Notes: a model not told the origin generated them from the letters alone. A stretch of 64,000 nucleotides of DNA from Peptoniphilus ovalis (GCF_018919265.1 NZ_JAHLQO010000001.1:372001-436000); one strand, 5' to 3'; positions 51,894 through 59,954 are shown, counted from the first letter of the stretch. Made by a program: numbers and translations.

Positions 51894-52173
51894 TGAGGGC
51901 TGTCCCTTGTTATTATTTTAAAATTTATCAATTTGAAAAACATTATAAAAAACTATATTTTGTCAATAAGAAGGGGCTGTCCTCGCAAATAAAACAGCAT
52001 GAAAAGAAGCAGCAAGAAAAGGGAAATGGGACAGTCCCAAGTTTCATAAAGTTTACTTTTTAATAAAGTATTTTTTCTACTTAATCTATTTTTTTAATAT
52101 GAGATATGGGACAGTCCCAAAATACCCAGCCGCATTCGGGAACAAGAGCACTGAAAGTGGATGCTGCGTGCCT
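51894..52173. repeat. REP-like mosaic: partial 203-bp repeat and inverse spacer unit
   Basis: GAGGGCTGTCCCTTGTT and AAGGGGCTGTCCTCGCAA (51894-52000) are diverged parts of the 203-bp repeat. GGGACAGTCCCAAGTTTCATAAAG (52022) through GGGACAGTCCCA (52108) is the inverse of 36218-36290. GATGCTGCGTGCC follows at 52160. Confidence 0.75.
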
Positions 52174-52438
52174 GGGGACTGTCCCTGACAGGTTAAAAAG
52201 GGGACCGTCCCCGTTTTTGAAAAAAGAAATATTAAAAAGAGGGAAAAAAGAATGCAAGAGGGATGCCTTTCAGAGCTGTCCTCGCAAGTGAAAAAGCATC
52301 AAAAGAAGCAGACAGCCCTCGCTGTGCCGTTGATTCTTTTCAACTCAATCTTCCTTTCAGTCGATTTCGTTGTAAAGAACGTAAATCTTGTGTTCACACT
52401 CGATTTACTATCATTAAAGGGCAGCCTGCTATGAATTT
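52174..52438. repeat. 265-bp repeat block, copy 1
   Basis: This starts GGGGACTGTCCCTGACAGG, then GGGGACCGTCCCCG, then the 110-bp module with CTCGCTGTGCCGTTGAT and TTTCAGTCGATTTCG. It is repeated at 53114-53377 in the same orientation with few changes. Confidence 0.85.
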
Positions 52439-52513
52439 CGACATTCGTCTCGATACCATTTCCGACTCGCTCTAAAATGCTCCTTACCCAGTCGCATTTT
52501 ATTAGCTCCCTGG

Positions 52514-52607
52514 ATAAGGTTTTTCATCAATTCAAGCTCCTTTCAGTCGCTTTCATTGTGAAAACCGCTCATCTCGTGTCTTCGACACTCGTCTCGCTAC
52601 CATTAAA
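52514..52607. repeat. 94-bp repeat, copy 1
   Basis: ATAAGGTTTTTCATCAATTC...TCTCGCTACCATTAAA is repeated at 53539-53632. It contains GTGTC-TTC-GACAC and is a distant relative of the 110-bp module (TTTCAGTCG core). Confidence 0.8.
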
Positions 52608-52655
52608 GGACAGTTCGCAATAATAAAATAAAAGTAAAATTGTAAGTACAGTGTG

Positions 52656-52684
52656 TTGACAATATACGAATTTTGAAATATTAT
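52656..52684 (+). promoter_or_regulatory. Promoter of the antitoxin-toxin unit
   Basis: TTGACA and TATTAT are 17 bases apart, about 27 bases before the antitoxin start. It is one of the best consensus promoters in the window. Confidence 0.8.
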
Positions 52685-52710
52685 TATCTTAATAATAAGG
52701 AGATGAGATT

Positions 52711-52983
52711 ATGTCCACAACAAATTTAAATATACGCACGGACAAAGAAATAAAGGAGACAGCAGAAAAGATTTATTCAGAACTTGGGTTAAATATGTCA
52801 ACTGCTGTAAACATGTTTTTAAGAGCAAGTATTAGAGAAAATGGAATTCCTTTTGAATTGAAACTAGATATACCTAATGAAGAAACTTTATTAGCTATTG
52901 AAGAAGCCAAAAGAATAGCAAAGGATAATAGTATCAAGGGTTTTAATAGCATAGAAGATTTGAGGAATTCTCTTGAAATATGA
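52711..52983 (+). CDS. RelB/DinJ family antitoxin
   Basis: The 90-aa protein opens with TTNLNIRTDKEIKETAEKIY and continues SELGLNMSTAVNMFLRASIR, the ribbon-helix-helix DNA-binding region of DinJ antitoxins, with a toxin-binding tail (NSIKGFNSIEDLRNSLEI). It should bind and repress its own promoter and neutralise a YafQ-type toxin. AAGGAGATG precedes the start. The toxin gene overlaps its last 11 bases but is truncated, so this is likely an orphan antitoxin now. Confidence 0.9.
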   Translation: MSTTNLNIRTDKEIKETAEKIYSELGLNMSTAVNMFLRASIRENGIPFELKLDIPNEETLLAIEEAKRIAKDNSIKGFNSIEDLRNSLEI

Positions 52984-53128
52984 AATAAAATATACTAGCA
53001 AATTTAAAAAAGATTTAAAGTTAGTCAAAAAACAAGGAAAGGATATTGATAAACTTTTTGAAATCATTGAAAAAATTGCAAATGGAGAAGTCTTAGAGGA
53101 AAAAATAGAAAATGGGGACTGTCCCTGA
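52973..53128 (+). pseudogene. YafQ-type toxin, truncated by a repeat insertion
   Basis: TTG 52973 behind GAGGAA opens a frame reading KYEIKYTSKFKKDLKLVKK, then QGKDIDKLFEIIEKIANGEV. This is the first half of a YafQ-type mRNA endonuclease of about 90 aa. After about 46 codons the sequence passes into the repeat block (GGGGACTGTCCC at 53114) and stops at TGA 53126-53128 after 51 codons. The catalytic C-terminal His/Asp/Phe residues are missing, and no remnant of the second half is seen after the repeats. The toxin is therefore most likely dead. Confidence 0.82.
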
Positions 53129-53377
53129 CAGGTTAAAAAGGGGACCGTCCCCGTTTTAGAAAAAAGAAAGATTAAAAAGAGTGAAAAAAGGATGCAAGAG
53201 GGATGCCTTTCAGAGCTGTCCTCGCAAGTAAAAAACATCAAAAGAAGCAGACAGCCCTCGCTGTGCCGTTGATCCTTTTCAACTCAATCTTCCTTTCAGT
53301 CGATTTCGTTGTAAAGAACGTAAATCTTGTGTTCACACTCAATTTACTATCATTAAAGGGCAGCCTGCTATGAATTT
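53114..53377. repeat. 265-bp repeat block, copy 2 (inside the toxin gene)
   Basis: This copy of 52174-52438 has about one indel and few changes. Its left edge coincides with the loss of toxin homology, which marks the insertion or recombination point. Confidence 0.85.
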
Positions 53378-53538
53378 GACACCATTTTCGACTCGCTCTA
53401 AAAATGGGGACAGTCCCGAAGCAAACCTGCCAGGGACAGTCCCCAAAGTGCATCTAGTGTCTTCGATACTCGTCTCGCTACCATTCGCGACTCCCTTGTA
53501 ATTGCTCCCTATTCGGTCGCAATTACTTCGGTCGCTGC
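53378..53538. repeat. Linking repeat modules
   Basis: It contains the paired palindrome with GGGGACAGTCCCG and CAGGGACAGTCCCC (53405-53448), also at 49751, and a TCTAGTGTCTTCGATACTCGTCTCGC unit at 53454. No gene is present. Confidence 0.7.
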
Positions 53539-53632
53539 ATAAGGTTTTTCATCAATTCAAGCTCCTTTCAGTCGCTTTCATTGTGTAAACCGCTCATCTC
53601 GTGTCTTCGACACTCGTCTCGCTACCATTAAA
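53539..53632. repeat. 94-bp repeat, copy 2, touching the hydrolase stop codon
   Basis: It matches 52514-52607 with one or two changes. Its last bases (ATTAAA) overlap the stop codon of the hydrolase gene on the other strand. Confidence 0.8.
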
Positions 53633-54437
53633 TTCTATTGTTTATCCAAAGTAAAGTATCATCTATTACTTCATCTTTTAAAAACTCATTGTAAATTTCA
53701 TGGCATGCCTTGCCGTAGATTTTCATTTCTTTATCTTTAGATCCAGTTTCTCTAAAGAAATCTAAAGTGTCTCCATATCTTACTAAATCATCTTCTTCGC
53801 CGTGAAGCATTAATACTGGGTATTTAAATTCGCCAACATTTTTGTAAAAATAATCTAGTCCGTTTTTAATTTCATAGGCAATTGAAACTGTATATTCTTT
53901 TAAATTTAGCGGATCATTTACATAATCTTCCACTACTTCTTTTACAGAGCAAACTCCATCTCCTAGGTCATTTTTAAGAATTGTATTTCTATCAAGCCCC
54001 TTTGGAATTTCTGCAAAAAGCTGTCTGTTGTCAAATGTTACTGCTCCTGATGTGATAATTCCTTTAAGATTTTTGTCTTTGTATTTTGCACCAAATACTG
54101 AAACTGCAAATCCACCCATGGAGTGACCAAGTAAAAAGCATGGCACATCATTGTCTTCAATTAATTTATCTACGAAAAAATTAACATCGTTAATCATGTC
54201 ATTATAATCTTCAAGATATCCTTTTTTAGTTTTTTCTGCACTTTTTCCGTGACCTCTGTGGTCAAATCTAAGTACAGAAATGTTATCCTTATTTAGTCTT
54301 TCTGTTAAATAGTCGTATCTACCAAGATGTTCACAAAGTCCATGTACTATTAAGATTGCAGCTTTTGGACTTTTTACATAATTTTCTTTATAATATAATT
54401 CACTTTCGTCAAAAGATTTTATAAATCCATCTTTCAT
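53628..54437 (-). CDS. Alpha/beta hydrolase, monoacylglycerol lipase-like
   Basis: The 269-aa protein has the serine-hydrolase nucleophile elbow GHSMGG (about residue 108), oxyanion region VHGLCEHLGRYD and the catalytic Asp and His in HGEEDDLV (about 220) and KACHEIYNE (about 247). This is the Hydrolase_4/lysophospholipase pattern. ATG 54437 is chosen since GAGGTGAT precedes it; a GTG at 54446 lies inside that site. Substrate unknown, perhaps mono- or lysolipids. It is a single gene, with repeat DNA beginning at its stop. Confidence 0.88.
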   Translation of the reverse strand: MKDGFIKSFDESELYYKENYVKSPKAAILIVHGLCEHLGRYDYLTERLNKDNISVLRFDHRGHGKSAEKTKKGYLEDYNDMINDVNFFVDKLIEDNDVPCFLLGHSMGGFAVSVFGAKYKDKNLKGIITSGAVTFDNRQLFAEIPKGLDRNTILKNDLGDGVCSVKEVVEDYVNDPLNLKEYTVSIAYEIKNGLDYFYKNVGEFKYPVLMLHGEEDDLVRYGDTLDFFRETGSKDKEMKIYGKACHEIYNEFLKDEVIDDTLLWINNRI

Positions 54438-54477
54438 ATGTATCACCTCAAATTCATTTTATCATAAATTGGCATAA

Positions 54478-54503
54478 GAAAAAGGACTGCATTAGCAATC
54501 CTT
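54478..54503 (-). terminator. Intrinsic terminator of the iclR-type gene
   Basis: On the minus strand AAGGATTGC pairs with GCAGTCCTT (one G-T) around TAAT and is followed by a T tract. Confidence 0.82.
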
Positions 54504-54506
54504 AAA

Positions 54507-55256
54507 CTATTTAAATGAATATCCCAATTTTTTAGAAAATTCAATGCTGCAGCTTTTAACTGCATCGATATAATCCTTTTTAATTTTTTCGTCCACTCTT
54601 TCTTTTGGCACAACTACTCCAATGGCACCAACAAGCTCTGATTTATGATTAAATACTGGAGCACCAATGCCTATGGCGTCTCTGATGTATTCTGAATCAG
54701 ATATTGAAATTTTGTCTTCTCTTATTTGTTCAAGCTCTTTTCTAAGTTTTTCTCTGTCAACACTTTCACTAAGGTAAGACTCAAGATCTCTGTCTAGATA
54801 GTAGTCGATGTATTCCTTAGGTTGAAAGGCGAGGACAGTTTTTCGAATGGCTCCCTTATGAAGCTCTATTTCAAGTCCGAAGTTTTCTACTATTTTAAGT
54901 GAGTGTTTTCCCTCTGATTTTGCAAGGACAAGGCCCTTATCTCCAGATTTTATTATTAAAAAGGCGTCTTCCATGGTTTTGTCTGATAATTTTTTTAGAA
55001 CTTCTTTTTCCACTTCTCCCGGGTCGATATTCGAAGATGCCTTCATACCAAGTGAAATCAAGGCAGGTCCCAAGGTGTATAGGGGCGTTCTTTTGTTTTT
55101 TGTAACATAGCCTACATTTATAAGTGTAGATAAAATTCTATGGCAAGTACTAGGTGGTATGTTTAAGATTTCAGAAATTTCAGCGATTGTAAGTTCTCTA
55201 TTTGCATCTTTTAATGCCTCTAGTACATTAGCTGCCTTTACTAAACTTTGAATCAT
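54507..55256 (-). CDS. IclR family transcriptional regulator
   Basis: The 249-aa protein has an N-terminal winged helix (residues about 1-65, with ELTIAEISEILNIPPSTCHRILSTL) and a C-terminal effector domain (about 80-249, with AIGIGAPVFNHKSELVGAIGVV). IclR-type regulators often control breakdown of aromatic or small acids. ATG 55256 follows GGAAGGTG. It is divergent from the FAH-family gene at 55377, which is its most likely target. Confidence 0.92.
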   Translation of the reverse strand: MIQSLVKAANVLEALKDANRELTIAEISEILNIPPSTCHRILSTLINVGYVTKNKRTPLYTLGPALISLGMKASSNIDPGEVEKEVLKKLSDKTMEDAFLIIKSGDKGLVLAKSEGKHSLKIVENFGLEIELHKGAIRKTVLAFQPKEYIDYYLDRDLESYLSESVDREKLRKELEQIREDKISISDSEYIRDAIGIGAPVFNHKSELVGAIGVVVPKERVDEKIKKDYIDAVKSCSIEFSKKLGYSFK

Positions 55257-55275
55257 TATTTCACCTTCCAAGAAA

Positions 55276-55281
55276 ATTATA
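55276..55281 (-). promoter_or_regulatory. Extended -10 box of the iclR-type gene
   Basis: TGATATAAT on the minus strand lies about 20 bases before the ribosome binding site. Confidence 0.55.
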
Positions 55282-55350
55282 TCATAATATGGACTTCATT
55301 TCATCATAAGAAATACTTATGCCTATTTTTATAAATTTATTTAGCTTGGG

Positions 55351-55356
55351 TATAAT
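55351..55356 (+). promoter_or_regulatory. -10 box of the FAH-family gene
   Basis: TATAAT preceded by TTGGG, 20 bases before the start codon, with a weak -35. The space between the two -10 boxes is where an IclR site would be expected. Confidence 0.5.
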
Positions 55357-55376
55357 ATTTAAAAGGAAGGTGCTTT

Positions 55377-56240
55377 ATGAAATTAATTAGATATGAAATA
55401 AATAATAAAATTGATATTGGAGTTTTAAAAAGAGATAAAATTTATCCCTTTAAAAATTACAGTCTATCAAAAAATTATACAGATTTAAAAGATTTTGTCA
55501 AAAATTATAATTCAGAAGATTTTGAAAAATTAAAAGAAGATGGAAAAGATTTTGTAAATATAAAAGATGTGAAAATTCTATCGCCTTTTGTAAACTTAGA
55601 TCACGACATGATTTGTGTGGGATTAAATTATAAAGACCATGTTGAGGAGAGCGAAAAGTCTAAAATCAAAGCAGGGGAAGCAGAAAACGCCACATATTTT
55701 TCCAAGAGATGCGAAATTATTTCTTCTCCTGATGAAGTTTTAGAATATGATTTTTCACTTGATGAAGCACTTGATTACGAGACAGAGCTTGGTGTAATTA
55801 TTGGCAAGAGGGGAAAAGACATAAATTACGAAGAGGCAAAAGATTATGTATTTGGTTTTACAATTGTAAATGATTTTTCTGCAAGAAATCTTCAAAAAGA
55901 TCACGGACAGTGGTATAAGGGAAAGAGCATCGACGGATTTTCTGCAATGGGTCCTGTAATTGTAACTTCAGATGAAATTGATGGAATGAATTTAGATTTA
56001 AAAACTTATGTCAATGGAGAGCTTCGTCAAAATTCCAACACTAAGTACATGATTCGTGACATTTATAAATTAATCGAAGAATTTTCAAGAGGAATCACTC
56101 TTGTTCCTGGAGATGTATTTGCTACAGGTACTCCAAAGGGAGTTGGCATGGGATTTAGTCCAGAGAAATTTTTAAAATCTGGCGATGAAGTTAAATGCGT
56201 TATAGAGGGAATAGGAGAACTTAAAAACTTTATTAAATAG
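55377..56240 (+). CDS. Fumarylacetoacetate hydrolase family protein
   Basis: This 287-aa protein belongs to the FAH superfamily, which cleaves or decarboxylates 2-oxo acids with a metal ion. Signatures: MICVGLNYKDHVEES, the metal-binding DYETELGVIIGKRGKD (Glu/Asp residues), VNDFSARNLQ, YKGKSIDGFSAMGP and LVPGDVFATGTPKGVGMG. The N-terminal 75 residues are the small lead domain of 2-hydroxyhepta-2,4-diene-1,7-dioate isomerase-like members. The actual substrate is unknown. The divergent IclR-type gene suggests an inducible catabolic step. Confidence 0.92.
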   Translation: MKLIRYEINNKIDIGVLKRDKIYPFKNYSLSKNYTDLKDFVKNYNSEDFEKLKEDGKDFVNIKDVKILSPFVNLDHDMICVGLNYKDHVEESEKSKIKAGEAENATYFSKRCEIISSPDEVLEYDFSLDEALDYETELGVIIGKRGKDINYEEAKDYVFGFTIVNDFSARNLQKDHGQWYKGKSIDGFSAMGPVIVTSDEIDGMNLDLKTYVNGELRQNSNTKYMIRDIYKLIEEFSRGITLVPGDVFATGTPKGVGMGFSPEKFLKSGDEVKCVIEGIGELKNFIK

Positions 56241-56285
56241 AAAAAACTCTTCACTGTATATTGGGGGTATACAGGAAGAGTTTTT
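56241..56285. terminator. Bidirectional terminator between the FAH-family and DUF3793 genes
   Basis: AAACTCTTC-A-CTGTATA pairs with TATACAG-GAAGAGTTT around TTGGGGG, with an A run on the left and a T run on the right. It can end transcription from both sides. Confidence 0.85.
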
Positions 56286-56937
56286 AATTTTTATTATAAA
56301 GGATTTCACTATTTGTTTTAGTAAGTAAATAGGATTTGGCTACTATCCATTTAAAAAAATCGTATATAAAAAATTTGCACTTAGATACTAATACATTTTC
56401 GTAACATTTCCAGTAGCCTACATATTTGTAACATTTGTCGCAACTTGAAAAGGCTCTGACATCTTTTAGAGGGTATCCGAGAAAGATGCCAATTTCATGA
56501 GGACATGAATCTAAGTCTTTAAATTTTTCCGCTAAAAGTTTAAGACTGTTGTTTATATTTTGAGGGGTATTATAATCCATGCTCATTAAAAAGTTTGCGA
56601 CTTCTTTATTACACAGTCTTTTTGAAAGACATTTTTCGCGATAAAAATAAACCAATATATTATCTGAACTTGATCTTAGAACAATTGAATTTAAATTAAA
56701 TTGATTTTCGAAATACACTTTATTTTCCATAAAACAATTGCAAAGATTTCTATCCATTGATTTTAAATTGATGAGGGTGCCAATCTTCTTTCCGTAGACA
56801 GTTGGCGCTGTATAAAATTTTAAAATTAAGTAAAGATAATTAAAATCGCTTAAGAAGTTTATGTCTTTAAAAAAATCTATGTAATCTTTTTTGAATTTAT
56901 GCTTGGGCCAAAGCTTTTCCGGCCATTTCGCAGTCAT
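56284..56937 (-). CDS. DUF3793 family protein overlapping flavodoxin
   Basis: The 217-aa product carries the DUF3793 hallmark CPHEIGIFLGYPLKDV (about residues 150-165) plus an N-terminal half with YTAPTVYGKKIGTLINLK and several Cys (CDKCYKYVGYWKC). DUF3793 genes are often found with flavodoxins and iron-uptake genes in anaerobes; the function is unknown. The start is uncertain: the only ATG codons lie inside the end of the flavodoxin gene, none with a clear ribosome binding site. I pick ATG 56937; one at 56970 is possible. Translation is probably coupled to flavodoxin. Confidence 0.8.
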   Translation of the reverse strand: MTAKWPEKLWPKHKFKKDYIDFFKDINFLSDFNYLYLILKFYTAPTVYGKKIGTLINLKSMDRNLCNCFMENKVYFENQFNLNSIVLRSSSDNILVYFYREKCLSKRLCNKEVANFLMSMDYNTPQNINNSLKLLAEKFKDLDSCPHEIGIFLGYPLKDVRAFSSCDKCYKYVGYWKCYENVLVSKCKFFIYDFFKWIVAKSYLLTKTNSEILYNKN

Positions 56938-57316
56938 CAATTGCATCGTCATCTGGTGCGTCATATGCAATTACTGCATCGATAATCTGTGCACCAAAGC
57001 CTTGAACTTCTTCTTCCCAAGTTTGCATCCATTCACCATCAGCCCATTCGTAAGATCCGAATAATAAAACTTTTTTGCCTTTTAGAAGCTCGTTTACACT
57101 GTCCATGAAAGGTCTCATTTCAGTTTCTTCCAATTCTTCAGCGCCCATTGCAGGACATCCAAAGGCAACTTTATCAAAATCCTTAACATCATCAACTGAT
57201 GCTTGACCAACTTGAATAAGTTTACATTCTTCGCCAGCACCTTCAATACCTCTAACTACAGCTTCAGCCATAGCTTCAGTATTACCAGTGCCACTCCAAT
57301 AAATTACATTAATCAT
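56897..57316 (-). CDS. Flavodoxin
   Basis: The 139-aa protein is a short-chain flavodoxin, an FMN electron carrier that replaces ferredoxin when iron is low. The phosphate loop is WSGTGNTEAMAEAV (residues 8-21); the FMN-stacking loops are FGCPAMGAEELEETEM and FGSYEWADGEWM. AAGGAGAATAT precedes ATG 57316. A Fur-like palindrome lies 135 bases upstream, consistent with iron control together with the overlapping DUF3793 gene. Confidence 0.94.
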   Translation of the reverse strand: MINVIYWSGTGNTEAMAEAVVRGIEGAGEECKLIQVGQASVDDVKDFDKVAFGCPAMGAEELEETEMRPFMDSVNELLKGKKVLLFGSYEWADGEWMQTWEEEVQGFGAQIIDAVIAYDAPDDDAIDDCEMAGKALAQA

Positions 57317-57450
57317 TTATATTCTCCTTTTGAAAAATTTGATAAATATTTCTATTAAGTTTTCATATGTATTTTCCAATAAATATTAAAACTAGAATTT
57401 CTCCAGTCATAGAGAAAAAATGTAAAGTAAGTTAATATCTCAAATGACGT

Positions 57451-57467
57451 TTGATAACATTTATCAA
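57451..57467. promoter_or_regulatory. Fur-box-like palindrome upstream of flavodoxin
   Basis: TTGATAACATTTATCAA is a perfect palindrome (7-3-7) and matches the 7-1-7 Fur box TGATAATNATTATCA at 12 of 14 fixed positions. Single half-sites (TTGATAA) are scattered within 150 bases on both sides. Confidence 0.5.
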
Positions 57468-57732
57468 CTAATGAGATTGTACAATATTTAACAAATTATT
57501 GCAATAGGTTTTAATAATAATTATCAAAAAACTTTGCGAAACTTTTTTTAATGTATTTTTTGTTGTATATAATATTTAGTCATAGTTTTAAAACTTATTG
57601 TGTGAGAATTTTTGATAAGTTTAAAATTTAAAATTGACTAAAAATTATTTTTAAAATTTTAAAATTATAAAAGTTTTAATTTATTATTTTCAAAGCACGA
57701 ATTGATTTATTTATAAATTATTTAAATTTAGA
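57468..57732. other. AT-rich intergenic region without a gene
   Basis: About 265 bases of very AT-rich DNA between flavodoxin and the 5'-nucleotidase. A TATAAT at about 57567 (plus strand) leads to no gene; more TTGATAA half-sites are present. Nothing else is recognised. Confidence 0.4.
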
Positions 57733-57763
57733 CAAAAAAATAACCCCGGCTTTCACCGAGGTT
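57733..57763 (-). terminator. Intrinsic terminator of the 5'-nucleotidase gene
   Basis: On the minus strand AACCTCGG pairs with CCGGGGTT (one mismatch or wobble) and is followed by a T run. Confidence 0.82.
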
Positions 57764-57776
57764 AAAATTTAAAATC

Positions 57777-59855
57777 TTATGCAGCGTTTTTAGCTTCGCC
57801 TACTACATTTATACGATTTTCAGTTTTGTATTCAAATCCATTAGGATTTTCTTTTGTAAGTTGTCTGATATAATCTTCAACGATTTTTGCAAGGGAACCG
57901 TAAAGTGCTTTTTGAGTCTTTCCTTTAAACATATCGTATCCATCTCCACCAACTGCCATAAAGTCGTTAGTTGCTAGAGTGTAAGTTTTAGAAAGATCAA
58001 TTGGAGCTCCACCAACTTTTACATTAGTTGCTTTACTTGGTTTACCTGCAACTAAATCAAAAGTAATTCCTGAAACGTGAGAGAATTGTCCTGCTGGATT
58101 TGGATAGTCTTTAACGCCGTGGTTTAGAGCATCAACTATGTCTTTTCCAGTAACTTCAATTACAGTCATTGCGTTACCAAATGGAAGAACAGTAAATACA
58201 TCTCCAACTGTTACATCTCCAGCTTTTATAGAAGCTCTGATTCCACCACCATTTGTGATAACAACATCAGCTTTTGCTTCTTTTCTCATTGCATCAGTGA
58301 TTAAGTTACCAAGGTTAGTTTCGCCAGCTCTTACTTGTTCTCTTTCGCCATCAAGATTAGTAGCTGTTTTTCCTAAAACTTCTCCAAGAACTTTTTCTTG
58401 TTCTTTAGATAGGTCGTCAATTACTTTTTGAACCTCAGCATTTTCTCCATAAGAAAGTGCCTCAGATTTTGTAATCATTCTTGATTTTACATTTCCATCT
58501 TTGGAAATTGTTGTAAAACCAATATTCCTTAAAGTATCTCCAGTAGATGCGATGAAAGAATTTCCAGTTTTTTCACCATTTTTAAATAATGTGTGAGAGT
58601 GACCGTCAATCATTACATCTACACCCTTAACATTTTTAGCAATTTTTTCAGTTGTTACATCAGAAGATTCATCTGTACCAACGTGGCTTATCATTACTAC
58701 AACTTCTGCTCCTTCTTTTCTAAGTTTGTCAGCTTCTTCTTGAGCAATCTTAGAATTTTCTTCTACAGTTTTTGAAATAGCGATGCCTTTTGTATTTCTT
58801 GGGTCAGCCTTGTATTTTGTTTCTGGAGTTGCAAGTCCAAAGATACCTACCTTTAATCCATCAACATCAATAACTTCTCCCTTAGAGAAAATTGTTTCGC
58901 CAGTTTTTTCATCAAATAGATTTGATGCATACCATTTAAATTTAGAATTTTTGTGATTTTCTAAAGCTGATTCTTTAGAATAGTCAAATTCGTGGTTACC
59001 AGGAGCAAAAGCATTAAGTCCTAGCATATTCATTACAGTAATTACATCTGCACCTTCGTTAAGTGATGCGAAGTTTGATCCTTGAGAAGCATCTCCAGCA
59101 TCAACTACAATAACTTTTTTGTTGTCATTTTTAATTTTATCGATTACATTTTTGTAATTAGCATATCCAATATGCTTGTCGTCAGCATTTACAGCACCGT
59201 GAACATCATTTGTGTGAAGTATAATAAGATCATCTTTGTAAACGCCAAAGTATAGGTCAGTTTTTCCTAAAGTTTTAACAGTTGTGTGAAGCATTTTTGC
59301 AGCTTCTGATCTTTTGATATCTCCAGCTGGTTTAAAGCTTCCGTCAGGATAACCATTAATAATTTTCTTTTCAACAAGAGCTCCTACAGAACCTTTGTCT
59401 TTGATAGCATCTTTATCAGAGAAATTGTTAGCTTCATTTTCTTTGTCTTCTAATTTATAAACAGTTGATAAAATATCAGCAACTTCTTCTCTTGAGATAG
59501 CTTCGTTTGGTTTAAGTTCTCCAGCTGCATCTTCAATATATCCAGCAGCTACTGCCTTTTTAACATCAGAATAGAACCAATCAGAATCTTTAACATCAGT
59601 AAATTTTACATCTTTTTCATCTTTAAAGTCTGCAAATACATTTACCATCTTGTAAAATTCTGCTCTTGTGATGTTTCCTTCAGGTTTGAAAGTTTCATCA
59701 GGATAACCTTTTACAATATCCTCTGAGCTTGCCCAATTAATATCTGCACTAGCCCAATGCTCTTTATCTACATCGGAAAATGCGAATATAGATGTTGGCA
59801 TTAAAACTGTTGCAAGAGCTATTGGTGCGATCCACTTTTTAATACTTTTTTTCAT
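57777..59855 (-). CDS. SLH-anchored 5'-nucleotidase/UDP-sugar hydrolase family protein
   Basis: This secreted 692-aa enzyme has a signal peptide (MKKSIKKWIAPIALATVLMP to about residue 25), three SLH domains for cell-wall anchoring (about 26-205, e.g. HWASADINWASSEDIVKGYPD) and a 5'-nucleotidase of the metallophosphatase type. Its metal motifs are ILHTNDVHG, DAGDASQG, GNHEFD and the GHSHT box; the C-terminal domain has NGGGIRASI and GGDGYDMF, which bind the base. It would dephosphorylate nucleotides outside the cell to salvage nucleosides and phosphate. GGAGGT precedes ATG 59855. Confidence 0.94.
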   Translation of the reverse strand: MKKSIKKWIAPIALATVLMPTSIFAFSDVDKEHWASADINWASSEDIVKGYPDETFKPEGNITRAEFYKMVNVFADFKDEKDVKFTDVKDSDWFYSDVKKAVAAGYIEDAAGELKPNEAISREEVADILSTVYKLEDKENEANNFSDKDAIKDKGSVGALVEKKIINGYPDGSFKPAGDIKRSEAAKMLHTTVKTLGKTDLYFGVYKDDLIILHTNDVHGAVNADDKHIGYANYKNVIDKIKNDNKKVIVVDAGDASQGSNFASLNEGADVITVMNMLGLNAFAPGNHEFDYSKESALENHKNSKFKWYASNLFDEKTGETIFSKGEVIDVDGLKVGIFGLATPETKYKADPRNTKGIAISKTVEENSKIAQEEADKLRKEGAEVVVMISHVGTDESSDVTTEKIAKNVKGVDVMIDGHSHTLFKNGEKTGNSFIASTGDTLRNIGFTTISKDGNVKSRMITKSEALSYGENAEVQKVIDDLSKEQEKVLGEVLGKTATNLDGEREQVRAGETNLGNLITDAMRKEAKADVVITNGGGIRASIKAGDVTVGDVFTVLPFGNAMTVIEVTGKDIVDALNHGVKDYPNPAGQFSHVSGITFDLVAGKPSKATNVKVGGAPIDLSKTYTLATNDFMAVGGDGYDMFKGKTQKALYGSLAKIVEDYIRQLTKENPNGFEYKTENRINVVGEAKNAA

Positions 59856-59954
59856 AATTACCTCCATAATAAATTTTATAACTAAACTATATCATATAAG
59901 AAAACTGGGAAATATTACAATACCGTAAATTATTGTAAATTTAAATTGACAATA

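Noticed and set aside
52106-52475. Three short plus-strand frames of 60-70 aa
   Set aside because: They lie in the 265-bp repeat block, and frames from the same module reappear at 49545; coding is a by-product of the repeat.
36131-53632. CRISPR array
   Set aside because: Repeats are palindromic and of unequal spacing and type; no regular repeat-spacer pattern and no cas genes.
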